From contig CANNJE010000005.1 in assembly GCA_947504605.1 (NCBI GenBank), forward strand, positions 1 through 64,000: 64,000 nt of DNA, read 5' to 3'. Both the position numbers and the translations under genes were made by a program. Shown here one piece after another: positions 25,460 to 34,099 of the stretch (positions are counted from its first letter, which is position 1; every line of letters begins with the position of its first letter). The notes under the pieces were generated by a model, which saw nothing but the letters and a program-made list of their open reading frames with translations, was not told the DNA's origin and did no database searches. The DNA comes from Chitinophagaceae bacterium. GTDB lineage: Bacteria; Bacteroidota; Bacteroidia; Chitinophagales; Chitinophagaceae.

Positions 25460-26494
25460 ATGGCAGTAGAAACGATTGAAAAACCAGCCCTAACCCCTAA
25501 AGATTTTGCTACCGACCAGGAAGTACGCTGGTGTCCCGGTTGCGGAGATTATTCCATATTGGCACAGGTTCAAAAAGTAATGCCTACTCTTGGAATTCCT
25601 AAAGAAAATATAGTAATTGTGAGCGGTATTGGTTGTAGTAGCCGTTTCCCTTATTATATGAATACTTATGGAATGCATAGTATTCATGGTCGTGCAACAG
25701 CTGTTGCCAGTGGATTAAAAGCTTCTCGTCCCGATTTGAGTGTTTGGGTTGTATCAGGTGATGGAGACAGTTTAAGTATTGGAGGCAACCATACAATCCA
25801 TTTGCTTCGCAGAAATTTTAATATCAATATGCTGGTGTTCAACAACCAGATATATGGTTTAACCAAAGGACAATACTCTCCTACTTCAGAACAAAGTAAG
25901 GTAACCAAGAGTTCGCCAATGGGAAGTATTGATCATCCATTTAATCCTTTGGCTTTAGCGATGGGGGCCGATGCAAGTTTTATTGCACGTTCTATGGACA
26001 GAGATCCTAAACACCTTCAGGCAATGTTAATTCGCAGCCAGCTACATAAAGGAACTTCATTTCTTGAGATCTATCAGAATTGCAACATCTTTAATGATGG
26101 CGCTTTTGAAGTGTTTACAGAAAAGAGTAGTAAGGCTGAAGAAGTATTATTCTTGGAGCAGGGCAAACCATTGATCTTTGGTGCTAATCAAAATAAAGGT
26201 ATCAAACTAGATGGCTTTAAACCTGTAGTGGTTGAACTGGCCGAAGGTGCTTCTACCGATGATCTTTGGGTGCATGATGAAAAAGACTTTTACAAAGCAC
26301 AGATTTTGACCCGTATGTTTGATGATCCAAAATTAGCAGGTCACCTTCCAAGACCATTTGGTGTTTTTTATGAAACAGAAAGAGCCTGTTATGAAGATCA
26401 TATGGAAATGCAATTAGAAGAAGCCATTGCAAAAAGCGGCAAAGGTGATCTTGATAAATTATTAAGGGGAAGAGAAACCTGGACGATTGCATAA
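25460..26494 (+). CDS. korB: 2-oxoacid:ferredoxin oxidoreductase, beta subunit
   Basis: Thiamine-diphosphate subunit of a 2-oxoacid:acceptor oxidoreductase, 344 residues. The cysteine motif WCPGCGDYSIL (Cys25/Cys28) and the second conserved Cys in GIGCSSRFPYY bind an iron-sulfur cluster. The ThDP/Mg site is VSGDGDSLSIGGNH followed by VFNNQIYGLTKGQYSPTS. In Bacteroidota the enzyme typically acts on 2-oxoglutarate or a related acid and reduces ferredoxin. The alpha subunit gene, normally adjacent, is not in this window. The start at ATG 25460 was chosen over the TTG at 25439, which overlaps the promoter box. Confidence 0.92.
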   Translation: MAVETIEKPALTPKDFATDQEVRWCPGCGDYSILAQVQKVMPTLGIPKENIVIVSGIGCSSRFPYYMNTYGMHSIHGRATAVASGLKASRPDLSVWVVSGDGDSLSIGGNHTIHLLRRNFNINMLVFNNQIYGLTKGQYSPTSEQSKVTKSSPMGSIDHPFNPLALAMGADASFIARSMDRDPKHLQAMLIRSQLHKGTSFLEIYQNCNIFNDGAFEVFTEKSSKAEEVLFLEQGKPLIFGANQNKGIKLDGFKPVVVELAEGASTDDLWVHDEKDFYKAQILTRMFDDPKLAGHLPRPFGVFYETERACYEDHMEMQLEEAIAKSGKGDLDKLLRGRETWTIA

Positions 26495-26525
26495 TACTTC
26501 CCACCAGGGATATCATATAAATTAA

Positions 26526-26562
26526 AAGAAAGAAGCCATCAATTATTGATGGCTTCTTTCTT
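26526..26562. terminator. Terminator between convergent korB and asd
   Basis: AAAGAAGCCATCAAT and ATTGATGGCTTCTTT form a nearly perfect palindromic stem with T-rich sequence on the plus side. It serves korB and possibly asd. Confidence 0.85.
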
Positions 26563-26592
26563 TTATTGGACTTACTAAATCCCTATTTTAAT

Positions 26593-27588
26593 TTAAGCGT
26601 TTACAAAACCTCTTTTTACCAATTCTTCTGCTATTTGCACCGCATTGGTAGCAGCACCTTTGCGAAGGTTATCGCTCACCACCCAGCAGTTAAGTGTCTT
26701 TTGCTGACTTTCATCTCTTCGGATACGGCCTACAAAAGTATCATCTTTGTCCTGTGCAGTTAGTGGCATTGGATAAATAGCATTGGAAATATCATCCTGA
26801 AGGGTTACTCCGGGGCTACTGTGTAAAATGTCTTTTACTTCTGTAATACTGAAGTCGTTTTCAAATTCTATGTTTAATGCTTCGCTATGGCCACCCATTG
26901 TAGGAATACGCACACAGGTTGCTGTTACCCGGATAGAATTATCTTCCATGATTTTTTTGGTTTCATTCACCATTTTCATTTCTTCTTTTGTGTAACCATT
27001 TTCTATAAACACATCAATTTGTGGAATCACATTCAGGTCAATAGGGTATTTGTATGCCATTGGTCCTTCAATGCCCTTACGTTCGTTCATCATTTGTTCA
27101 ACTGCCTTTACACCGGTGCCTGTTACACTCTGGTAAGTGCTAACCACTACACGGTTTATTTTGAAGCGGTCGTGCAGGGGTTTTAGTACTACTACCATTT
27201 GAATGGTGCTGCAATTGGGATTGGCAATAATCTTATCTGCTGCAGTTAATACATGTGCATTTACTTCGGGTACTACCAGTTTTTTGGTTTCGTCCATGCG
27301 CCATGCGCTGCTGTTATCAATTACAGTAATGCCAGCATCGGCAAATTTTGGTGCCCACTCTAGTGATGTATTACCACCAGCCGAAAAAATAGCAATTGAC
27401 GGTTTTGCATCAATGGCATCCTGCATGCCTATTACCTTATATTTCTTTCCCTTAAATTCTATTTCTTTGCCTATAGATTTTTCAGAGGCCACGGGTAACA
27501 ATTCGGTTACCGGAAAATTTCTTTCTGCCAATACCTGTAACATTTTTGTGCCTACCAGTCCGGTGGCACCTACAACCGCAATTTTCAT
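26593..27588 (-). CDS. asd: Aspartate-semialdehyde dehydrogenase
   Basis: NADPH-dependent enzyme that reduces aspartyl phosphate to aspartate semialdehyde, the branch point to lysine/diaminopimelate, threonine and methionine. It is 331 residues long, normal for the family. The Rossmann motif VVGATGLVGTKML is at 5-17, the catalytic Cys126 is in IIANPNCSTIQM, and the catalytic His lies in PTMGGHSEALNIEF near residue 230. The 150-base leader contains a terminator hairpin with a competing pairing partner (see 27606-27753), so expression may be controlled by attenuation. Confidence 0.95.
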   Translation of the reverse strand: MKIAVVGATGLVGTKMLQVLAERNFPVTELLPVASEKSIGKEIEFKGKKYKVIGMQDAIDAKPSIAIFSAGGNTSLEWAPKFADAGITVIDNSSAWRMDETKKLVVPEVNAHVLTAADKIIANPNCSTIQMVVVLKPLHDRFKINRVVVSTYQSVTGTGVKAVEQMMNERKGIEGPMAYKYPIDLNVIPQIDVFIENGYTKEEMKMVNETKKIMEDNSIRVTATCVRIPTMGGHSEALNIEFENDFSITEVKDILHSSPGVTLQDDISNAIYPMPLTAQDKDDTFVGRIRRDESQQKTLNCWVVSDNLRKGAATNAVQIAEELVKRGFVNA

Positions 27589-27605
27589 TTGTTTTCTGGT
27601 TTTAA

Positions 27606-27753
27606 CTATAAAAAATAAGCCTCCCGTTTTTGGCGGAAGGCAGCTTTATCTTGATACAATCATGATATACTCAGTTCCGCCAGTGGCCCTGTTTATTATT
27701 AATTGTATGTTTTATCATTGTCATAATAGGAATCGAAAATACAGACAAAATTA
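27606..27753 (-). promoter_or_regulatory. asd leader with terminator/antiterminator-like pairing
   Basis: On the minus strand, TAATTTTG (27753-27746) is a perfect -7 box. Downstream, TGGCGGAA (27682-27675) is complementary to TTCCGCCA (27638-27631). The latter overlaps the left arm of a terminator stem, GCCTTCCG with CGGGAGGC (27641-27634 and 27626-27619, one mismatch), which is followed by TTATTTTTTA. The two pairings exclude one another, the layout of an attenuator or riboswitch expression platform. No known aptamer is recognised. The rest of 27754-27958 is AT-rich with a TATCTTTA box before the plus-strand gene. Confidence 0.5.
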
Positions 27754-27958
27754 TTAGTTACCAAAACGAATTTAATTATTTCCCAAATATGCAAGCCCCC
27801 ATTTTTATAATCCTCATTTTTTCTTTTTTCTTCTAAAGCCCTGTTCCGTCTACGTTTCAACTTTCTTATTTACCAGAATGCCTTTTTATTTTAATCCTTT
27901 TATTTTTTCAATAAATGCTATAATAAATATATTTTAAATATTATCTTTAAGAACCACT

Positions 27959-30607
27959 ATGATATTTATGATAAAAAAACTAATTCATACCCTCTGTGTT
28001 TTGGCCATTAGTTTGGCAGCACAAGCCCAGTTAACCGATCTGTTTACTGATGGCGATTTTTCTGCAAACCCAACCTGGGTGGGAAATACTGCAGACTTTA
28101 CCGTCAACACAAGTTTTCAGCTACAGAGCAATAACAGTGTAGCCAGCAGTAGTTTTTATTTGAGCACTGCCAGTAGCAAAGCCACGACAGCACAATGGGA
28201 TTTTTATTGCCAGTTTATTTTTAATACTTCGGGAGCCAATTATACAGATGTTTATCTTACCGCTTCTGCTAGTGATCTTACAGCCACAACTACTACTGGT
28301 TATTTTGTGCGCATTGGCAATACCGATGACGAAATTAGTTTGTATCGAAAAGATGCGGGCCTTGCTGCCATTAAAATTATTGATGGTGTTAACGGCAGCA
28401 CTAATACCAGCAATAACCAAATGCGGATAAGGGTTATAAGAAATGCAAGCAACGAATGGACATTGCTTAGAGATCTTACTGCAACAGGCGGCGGCTATAC
28501 ATCCGAAGGCAGTATTACAGATGCCAGTTATTTAACGTCTTCTTATTTTGGTATCTGGATCAGACAAAGCACGTCTTCTTTTTTTCAACATCATTATTTT
28601 GATGATATCATTGTATCCGATTATGTGCCGGATATAATAGCCCCAGCCATCCAGTCTGTAACCACAACTGCCGCTAATACTTTGGATGTATTGTTTAGCG
28701 AAGCGGTAGAACTTACAAGTAGCCAGCTAGCTGCAAATTATTCTGTCAGCAATGGCATTGGCTTTCCCACATCTGTTGTAAGAGATGCTAGCAATAATAC
28801 ATTGGTTCACCTGAGTTTTGCCAATAATTTCCCCAACAGAACCAATCTGCAGCTCACCGCAAATGGTATAAAGGATTTGGCAGGCAATACACTCAGCAAT
28901 GGCGTGGCAGGGTTCAATTATTTTTCCGCACTTCAATATGATTTAATCATAGATGAGATCATGGCCGATCCTACACCTCTGGTTGGCTTGCCCGATGCAG
29001 AGTGGATAGAACTAAAAAACACTTCTGGTTTCGACCTCAATCTTTTGGGTTGGCGCTTGGGCAAAGCATCTGCTCAAAGCGGTGCCCTTCCATCTTATCT
29101 TTTAAAAAAAGACAGTTTTGTATTGGTGTCTACAGGCAGTGCTGTGGCAGCATTGTCTGCTCTTGCGCCTACCATATCTGTAACCAGTTTTCCATCATTG
29201 GGTAATGCAGCGGATCTTTTGTATCTGCGTTCTCCACAAGGAAATATTGTTCATACCGTAAACTACACCGATGCATGGTACCAGAATGAATTAAAAAAAG
29301 CAGGAGGGTGGACATTGGAAATGATTGACACAAAAAATCCTTGTACCGGCATCAACAACTGGAAGGCAAGCACTGATATAAAAGGAGGAACACCCGGAAA
29401 AAAGAATACCGCAGATGCCATCAACGCAGATATAACAGCACCCAAACTTTTGCGGGCATATACTAACGACAGCATCAATATTGTGTTGGTATTTAATGAA
29501 TCATTAGACAGTGCCAAAGCATCCATTATTTCCGGGTATAACATCAGCGATGGAATAGCACTTCCGCAAAAGGCCATTCCTTTATCTTTCGCATTTAACA
29601 AGGTAGCCCTGCGGCTGGCCACACCTTTGCAGCGTAATAAAATCTATACGGTTACCGCCACTACTATCACCGATTGTGCAGGCAATACGATTGGTAGCAG
29701 TAATACAGCCCGTGTAGGTTTGTACGAAAATTTGTTGCCACAGGATATTGTGGTAAACGAAATTTTATTTAATCCCATAGCCTCCGGAAACGATTATGTA
29801 GAAATATACAACCGCAGCAACAAGGTCTTAACCTTAAAAAATGTCTTTGTTGCCAATCGAAATACTGCCTCAGCCATCAGCACTATAACCCAACTAAGTG
29901 CTGATGATTATTTATTGTTTCCGCAAGATTTTATGGTACTCACCGAAAATATCACACTGGTAAAAAACAATTTTGTGGTCAACAACCCAGATGCGTTTAT
30001 AGAACTAAATATGCCCTCCTATAACGACGATGCCGGCAATGTAATATTGCTAAATGAGCAAGGCATCGTGGTAGATGAGATTGCGTATAACAACAACTGG
30101 CATTTTAAACTTATTAGCAATGAAGAGGGTGTGGCTTTAGAAAGAATTAATTACAACGATAGCATAGCCGACGATCCACAAACATTTAACCTTAATGAGC
30201 AGGCGGCCAATTGGCATAGTGCAGCCAGTAATATTGGTTATGGCACCCCCACCTATAAGAATTCTCAGTATCGTATCAATGATGCTGTGTTGGGCACCAT
30301 CACAACATCGCCCGAAATCATCAGCCCCGATAATGATGGGCTTGATGATTTTGCAACCCTTCAGTTTAATTTTCCGCAGCCGGGTTATGTAGCCAATATT
30401 ACCATTTACGATGCAGCCGGTCGGCCGGTGCGATACCTGCAGCGCAATGCACTCTGTGGCAACACTGGTTATTTCCGTTGGGATGGACTGGCAGAAAAAA
30501 ACCAACCTCTCACGGCCGGCATTTATATTATTTATACAGAAGTGTTTAACCTACAGGGCAAAACAAAAAAGTTTAAAAATGTGATTGTGCTGGCCAGCCG
30601 GCGGTAG
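27959..30607 (+). CDS. Secreted lamin-tail-domain protein
   Basis: An exported protein of 882 residues with a signal peptide ending SLAAQAQ. The order is: concanavalin-like beta domain (about 30-215), Ig-like SbsA-type repeat (DIIAPAIQSVTTTAANTLDVLFSEAV), lamin tail domain (from IIDEIMADPTP, residue 327), second SbsA-type repeat (about 485-590) and second lamin tail domain (from IVVNEILFNPI, residue 596). A C-terminal FlgD-Ig-like domain follows (SPDNDGLDDFATLQF ... AGIYIIYTEVF). The last part resembles type B T9SS or gliding-associated C termini but ends in IVLASRR, so the export route is uncertain. Probably a cell-surface structural or binding protein. ATG at 27968 is an alternative start. 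Confidence 0.82.
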   Translation: MIFMIKKLIHTLCVLAISLAAQAQLTDLFTDGDFSANPTWVGNTADFTVNTSFQLQSNNSVASSSFYLSTASSKATTAQWDFYCQFIFNTSGANYTDVYLTASASDLTATTTTGYFVRIGNTDDEISLYRKDAGLAAIKIIDGVNGSTNTSNNQMRIRVIRNASNEWTLLRDLTATGGGYTSEGSITDASYLTSSYFGIWIRQSTSSFFQHHYFDDIIVSDYVPDIIAPAIQSVTTTAANTLDVLFSEAVELTSSQLAANYSVSNGIGFPTSVVRDASNNTLVHLSFANNFPNRTNLQLTANGIKDLAGNTLSNGVAGFNYFSALQYDLIIDEIMADPTPLVGLPDAEWIELKNTSGFDLNLLGWRLGKASAQSGALPSYLLKKDSFVLVSTGSAVAALSALAPTISVTSFPSLGNAADLLYLRSPQGNIVHTVNYTDAWYQNELKKAGGWTLEMIDTKNPCTGINNWKASTDIKGGTPGKKNTADAINADITAPKLLRAYTNDSINIVLVFNESLDSAKASIISGYNISDGIALPQKAIPLSFAFNKVALRLATPLQRNKIYTVTATTITDCAGNTIGSSNTARVGLYENLLPQDIVVNEILFNPIASGNDYVEIYNRSNKVLTLKNVFVANRNTASAISTITQLSADDYLLFPQDFMVLTENITLVKNNFVVNNPDAFIELNMPSYNDDAGNVILLNEQGIVVDEIAYNNNWHFKLISNEEGVALERINYNDSIADDPQTFNLNEQAANWHSAASNIGYGTPTYKNSQYRINDAVLGTITTSPEIISPDNDGLDDFATLQFNFPQPGYVANITIYDAAGRPVRYLQRNALCGNTGYFRWDGLAEKNQPLTAGIYIIYTEVFNLQGKTKKFKNVIVLASRR

Positions 30608-30754
30608 CAGCATCAAACCTACCTTCTTTTAATCCTTTGAATTAGTCCCTTAGTTGGAAGGGCTAAAATTTGAATAGCCACACAACATGCTTTTCCAAAA
30701 GGAATCCATAATTTGCCGTCAGTAATTAAATCCCATCCAATAAATCTTTTCAAT

Positions 30755-31239
30755 ATGCAATCACAAGAAACCAGTTCCGACCTCTTAAATAATTTCGACA
30801 ATCATATAGTAAGAGCAGAGAGTGGCAAGCGGCTTTAAATTATATTATAGACTTAGCTTTTTTTTATATGCTGGCCATAGTGGTAGGTATTTTTATAGCA
30901 ATCGCCTCACCCTCATCTGTAGAATCCTTAACAGATGATAGCAATCCAATAGGCGACAGGCTACTTGGTCTTGTACTTTATGGATTGTATATGTCGATAA
31001 TAGAAGCGTTGTTTAAAGGGAAATCTTTGGGCAAACTGATTACTCGCACACGTGCAGTAAATATGGATGGCAGTCGCATAACCGTGGGCACAGCTATTGC
31101 AAGAGGCTTTAGCCGTGCCGTGCCTTTTTGTGCTTTTAGTGCATTAGGCAGCCCTTGTAATCCATGGCAAGATAAATGGACCGATACTTTGGTGATAGAC
31201 GAAAGGCTGTCGGAAATAAATGCTATGCCGAAGTATTAA
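30755..31239 (+). pseudogene. RDD family membrane protein, interrupted by a single-base frameshift
   Basis: The frame from ATG 30755 encodes 27 residues up to a stop at 30836-30838. The -1 frame continues from 30835 with LNYIIDLAFFY and then the open frame through 31239. Together they give a normal RDD protein: N-terminal helix, GDRLLGLVLYGLYMSIIEALFKGKSLGK, and the basic ITRTRAVNMDGSRITVGTAIARGFSR motif. The C terminus includes DKWTDTLVIDE. Loss of one T in a CTTTTAAA-like run explains the break. It could be a true pseudogene, a programmed frameshift or a sequence error; only the 123-residue downstream part is open from an ATG (30868). Confidence 0.75.
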
Positions 31240-31296
31240 TTTATCTGATCGTTTTGCTTCGCAGTGAAATGAGTAAAAGCTTGGTGCCGGTATTTG

Positions 31297-31878
31297 TTAA
31301 TCATGTAGCACTTTATTCTTTTTATCGATATAAAACACTTTGTTGTTTTTTATGACCCTTGCTTCTCCGTTGGTAAAATTATCGCAGTAATCATACATGG
31401 CGGTAACGACCCAGTTTCCTTTGGTATCTATATATCCCCAAAAACCTTTGCTGTTGGATGTAGGAGCAAGCCCTTCGGTAAAGCTATGCGCATTGGAATA
31501 TGCATAAGGAATGACCAGTTCTCCTGCAGTGTTGATGAAGCCATAAAGATTATCTTTTGCAACTGCAGCCAGCCCTTCGCTAAAGCTGAGGGCGTCATCA
31601 AAAGCAAGTGCTGTTATAGCTTTACCCATACTATCGATAAACAACCACTTTGAACCTTTTCTTACGGCGGCAAATCCTTCATTAAAAGTGAGCCCCTCGT
31701 CATATTGCAGTTTAACTATTTCTACACCTTCTTTGTTTACGTAGCCAACCTTATTGTCTTTTTTAACTTTAGAAAGACCACAAATACAGTTATCTACATA
31801 GTCGTAATTTTTTTCCCAGTCCTGAGCAGCGGATGTCAATACAGGGAAAAACAGGAGTAATAACAATAGTTTTTTCAT
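31297..31878 (-). CDS. Exported WG-repeat protein
   Basis: A 193-residue protein with a signal peptide ending LTSAAQ, followed by four or five repeats of the WG/KWG type: KVGYVNKEGVEIVKLQYDEGLTF, KWLFIDSMGKAITALAFDDALSF, LYGFINTAGELVIPYAYSNAHSF and FWGYIDTKGNWVVTAMYDYCDNF, given here in abbreviated form as x-GYI-(D/N)-x-x-G-x-x-V/I. Each repeat is about 45 residues. WG-repeat proteins are presumed beta-propeller or beta-solenoid-like binding proteins, of unknown role. No paired gene is obvious nearby. Confidence 0.85.
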   Translation of the reverse strand: MKKLLLLLLFFPVLTSAAQDWEKNYDYVDNCICGLSKVKKDNKVGYVNKEGVEIVKLQYDEGLTFNEGFAAVRKGSKWLFIDSMGKAITALAFDDALSFSEGLAAVAKDNLYGFINTAGELVIPYAYSNAHSFTEGLAPTSNSKGFWGYIDTKGNWVVTAMYDYCDNFTNGEARVIKNNKVFYIDKKNKVLHD

Positions 31879-32049
31879 AACCTGTTTTTAAGGATGAATC
31901 AATAAAATGTTATACAAATTAGTTTACTCTATTCTGTAAAGCGATGACGGCTAATTGTGTAAAAGATGATTTTGGTAAGGTGGCGCAAAACTTGTTTTAG
32001 GGAGGCCGCTGTTTGTTATAAATATCTTTGAGTTATGTTATATACAATA

Positions 32050-32076
32050 AATAGGGCTGCATTAGGCAGCCCTATT
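32050..32076 (-). terminator. Terminator after the DoxX-like gene
   Basis: AATAGGGCTGC and GCAGCCCTATT form a perfect eleven-base-pair stem with a five-base loop and flanking T-rich sequence on the minus strand. It lies downstream of the gene ending at 32122. The remaining 31879-32049 holds no recognised feature. Confidence 0.8.
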
Positions 32077-32121
32077 TGTAAAAGAGTACATGATTCATTC
32101 ATCTATTAAAATAACGGTTCC

Positions 32122-32529
32122 TCAATCACTGTCTTCCAGATGAAAATGCTGGTGATGGGCTCCGGCAGCAATATGTAGTGCAAAACCGGTTATAGCCAGA
32201 TCTTTTAAAATACTGATAAATGCCAGCTGGCGCATATCGGCATCTCCTGCGTTGAGGTAATTAGGCACATGAATAGAAACGATAAAAAAGATAAGCATAA
32301 CAGCTAGCAAGTAACCTGTAAATTTTACATACTGATTGGTTAAAAAAGAAATGCCTACCAATACAAATGCACCACCAACAAAATAGGCCCACATAATGCC
32401 ACCAATAAGGGCTGCAGGTACATATACCATCAGGTCGCGTGGGTACATAAAATGAAAAACTCCAAAAATGATAAGCACAACCGATAGCATATAAATGGCT
32501 ATGCGGGAGATGATGTGATAATGTCTCAT
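32122..32529 (-). CDS. DoxX-like membrane protein with His-rich tail
   Basis: A 135-residue protein with four membrane helices. The pattern YMLSVVLIIFGVFHFMYP, VGGAFVLVGISFLTNQY and LAFISILKDLAITGFAL is DoxX-like. The C-terminal tail AAGAHHQHFHLEDSD contains several histidines and may bind metal. The ATG at 32529 was chosen because the upstream 15 residues of the longer frame add a second, unneeded hydrophobic segment. DoxX-type proteins have been linked to quinone or thiosulfate oxidation in some organisms, but most are uncharacterised. Confidence 0.75.
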   Translation of the reverse strand: MRHYHIISRIAIYMLSVVLIIFGVFHFMYPRDLMVYVPAALIGGIMWAYFVGGAFVLVGISFLTNQYVKFTGYLLAVMLIFFIVSIHVPNYLNAGDADMRQLAFISILKDLAITGFALHIAAGAHHQHFHLEDSD

Positions 32530-32616
32530 GTTGAAAATTTTATAAAAGGTAAAAAGTAAAATCGGTAGAAACAATGACTTTAGTCAGTTTACGATTTTAA
32601 AAAATGATCGCCTAGT

Positions 32617-32647
32617 AAAAAGCCACTCTAATAAAGGGTGGCTTTTT
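32617..32647. terminator. Terminator downstream of the 94-residue membrane protein gene
   Basis: AAAAAGCCAC and GTGGCTTTTT flank an unpaired loop. A T run follows on both strands. It lies ten bases beyond the minus-strand stop at 32657. Confidence 0.75.
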
Positions 32648-32656
32648 AAGAAATTG

Positions 32657-32941
32657 TTATTGTCCCATACGGTTTATATCATCATCAAAATCATCGGGTA
32701 TTTTTTCGAGTTGTGCTTGTACGATCAGGTATCCGCCAATGGCGCTCATAATTCCAATCAGTAAAATTCCAATCATATTATCGGCACCAAAAAGGATGAT
32801 GCCCAAAAACATCCCTAAAAATTCTGCGGCAATCCATGCACCAATGGTGGCAAGAATCCACTTTCCTTTTCTTTCTCCTTTTCTGAGAGCCATCTTGCCT
32901 ATATGTTTGCAAAGAAAGTAAAGTGCAATTATTTCGAACAT
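32657..32941 (-). CDS. Small membrane protein, function unknown
   Basis: A 94-residue protein. The N-terminal part is amphipathic or membrane-associated (FEIIALYFLCKHIGKMALRKG), followed by two helices (about 28-50 and 55-75) and an acidic tail (DDFDDDINRMGQ). Glycine-rich helices (AAEFLGMFLGIILFG) resemble small integral membrane proteins. I do not recognise a family. It has its own terminator and no close partner: it is 79 bases from the PfkB kinase gene upstream. Confidence 0.65.
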   Translation of the reverse strand: MFEIIALYFLCKHIGKMALRKGERKGKWILATIGAWIAAEFLGMFLGIILFGADNMIGILLIGIMSAIGGYLIVQAQLEKIPDDFDDDINRMGQ

Positions 32942-33020
32942 CTGTTATGTAGTTAAGAATGGCCTTCAACTCTGCGTAAATACAGGATTGAAGGCCATTG
33001 TTGTAAAATTTATTTTTCGG

Positions 33021-33944
33021 TTATACCAATGCAATATCAAAATTAACCAGCTGCACAAATTCTGCCAAACGGCCATCAATATCTTCTTTGGTAATTTCTT
33101 TCATACGATCTGGACCAAATTTTTCTACGCAGAAACTAGCCATGGCACTTCCTACAATAATGGCAGTTTTCATGTTTTCGAAACTGATGTCTTTAGTTTT
33201 GGCAAGGTAACCTATGAAGCCGCCTGCAAAAGTATCGCCGGCACCAGTTGGATCGTACACTTCTTCGAGTGGCAATGCTGGAGCGAAGAATACATTTTCT
33301 TCATGGAACAATAAAGCACCATGTTCGCCTTTTTTAATAATCAGGTATTTTGGGCCCATCATCATAATGCTGCGGGCAGCTTTTACGAGAGATACTTCAC
33401 CGCTCAGCTGTCTTGCTTCGCCATCGTTTACCAGCAGAACATCTACTTTTTTAATTACTTCTTTTAATTCTTCTAAAGCGATATCCATCCAAAAATTCAT
33501 GGTGTCCATTACGATTAGTTTTGGACGTACCCTCATTTGGTTAATGACGCTTAACTGTAGTTTCGGCATTAGGTTTCCCAGCATCAGGAACTCAGCTCCC
33601 TGGTAGCTTTCCGGAATGATTGGATTAAAATCTTCCAATACATTCAAATCGGTAACAAGGGTATCTCTTGTGTTCATATCAATATGATACTTACCACTCC
33701 AGAAAAAAGATTTTTTATCTGCTACTTTTTCAACGCCATCAGTTTCAACGCCACGGCTTCTGAGTTCTTCCATTTCTTCTTCAGGGAAATCATATCCTAC
33801 AATAGATACCTGCTGAACAGGCTGTATAAAGTTGCAGGCAGCATAGGCAACATAGGTAGCAGAGCCACCAATGATCTTATCTACTTTACCAAAAGGTGTT
33901 TCAATAGCATCAAATGCCATGGTGCCAACAGTAATAAGAGACAT
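33021..33944 (-). CDS. PfkB family sugar/nucleoside kinase
   Basis: A 307-residue ribokinase-fold kinase. PfkB signature 1 is GGSATYVAYAACNFI (about residues 25-39), and signature 2 is DPTGAGDTFAGGFIGYL near 230-246 with the catalytic Asp. The lid and substrate regions do not identify the substrate: ribose, fructose, adenosine or another sugar are all possible. The ATG at 33944 was chosen because the upstream 34 residues of the longer frame overlap the promoter (-33 TTTG and -7 TACTTTTG at 33980-34009) and are not family-like. Divergent from tsaC. Confidence 0.9.
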   Translation of the reverse strand: MSLITVGTMAFDAIETPFGKVDKIIGGSATYVAYAACNFIQPVQQVSIVGYDFPEEEMEELRSRGVETDGVEKVADKKSFFWSGKYHIDMNTRDTLVTDLNVLEDFNPIIPESYQGAEFLMLGNLMPKLQLSVINQMRVRPKLIVMDTMNFWMDIALEELKEVIKKVDVLLVNDGEARQLSGEVSLVKAARSIMMMGPKYLIIKKGEHGALLFHEENVFFAPALPLEEVYDPTGAGDTFAGGFIGYLAKTKDISFENMKTAIIVGSAMASFCVEKFGPDRMKEITKEDIDGRLAEFVQLVNFDIALV

Positions 33945-33979
33945 AGTTGAAGGTTTTGTGTGTGATTTTTTTTGCGTTG

Positions 33980-34009
33980 CAAAAGTAGCGCAATAAATGG
34001 AGGTTTCAA
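33980..34009 (-). promoter_or_regulatory. Promoter of the PfkB kinase gene (-33 TTG, -7 TACTTTTG)
   Basis: On the minus strand TTG (34009-34007) is followed by a 19-base spacer and TACTTTTG (33987-33980), an exact fit to the Bacteroidota sigma-ABfr promoter layout. The ATG is 36 bases downstream. Confidence 0.65.
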
Positions 34010-34099
34010 AAGGTTTAAGCAGTTTGGGAGCAGGGGTTAAACTCACAGGCCTTTAATGCAGTAAACTAAAAACGGAGGTATTTTAGTAATTTTACACTC

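Noticed and set aside
27203-27757. 184-residue plus-strand frame across the asd start and leader
   Set aside because: It is antisense to asd, and the leader pairing structure explains the region better.
30619-30801. 60-residue minus-strand frame
   Set aside because: It overlaps the start of the frameshifted RDD gene and shows no protein-like features.
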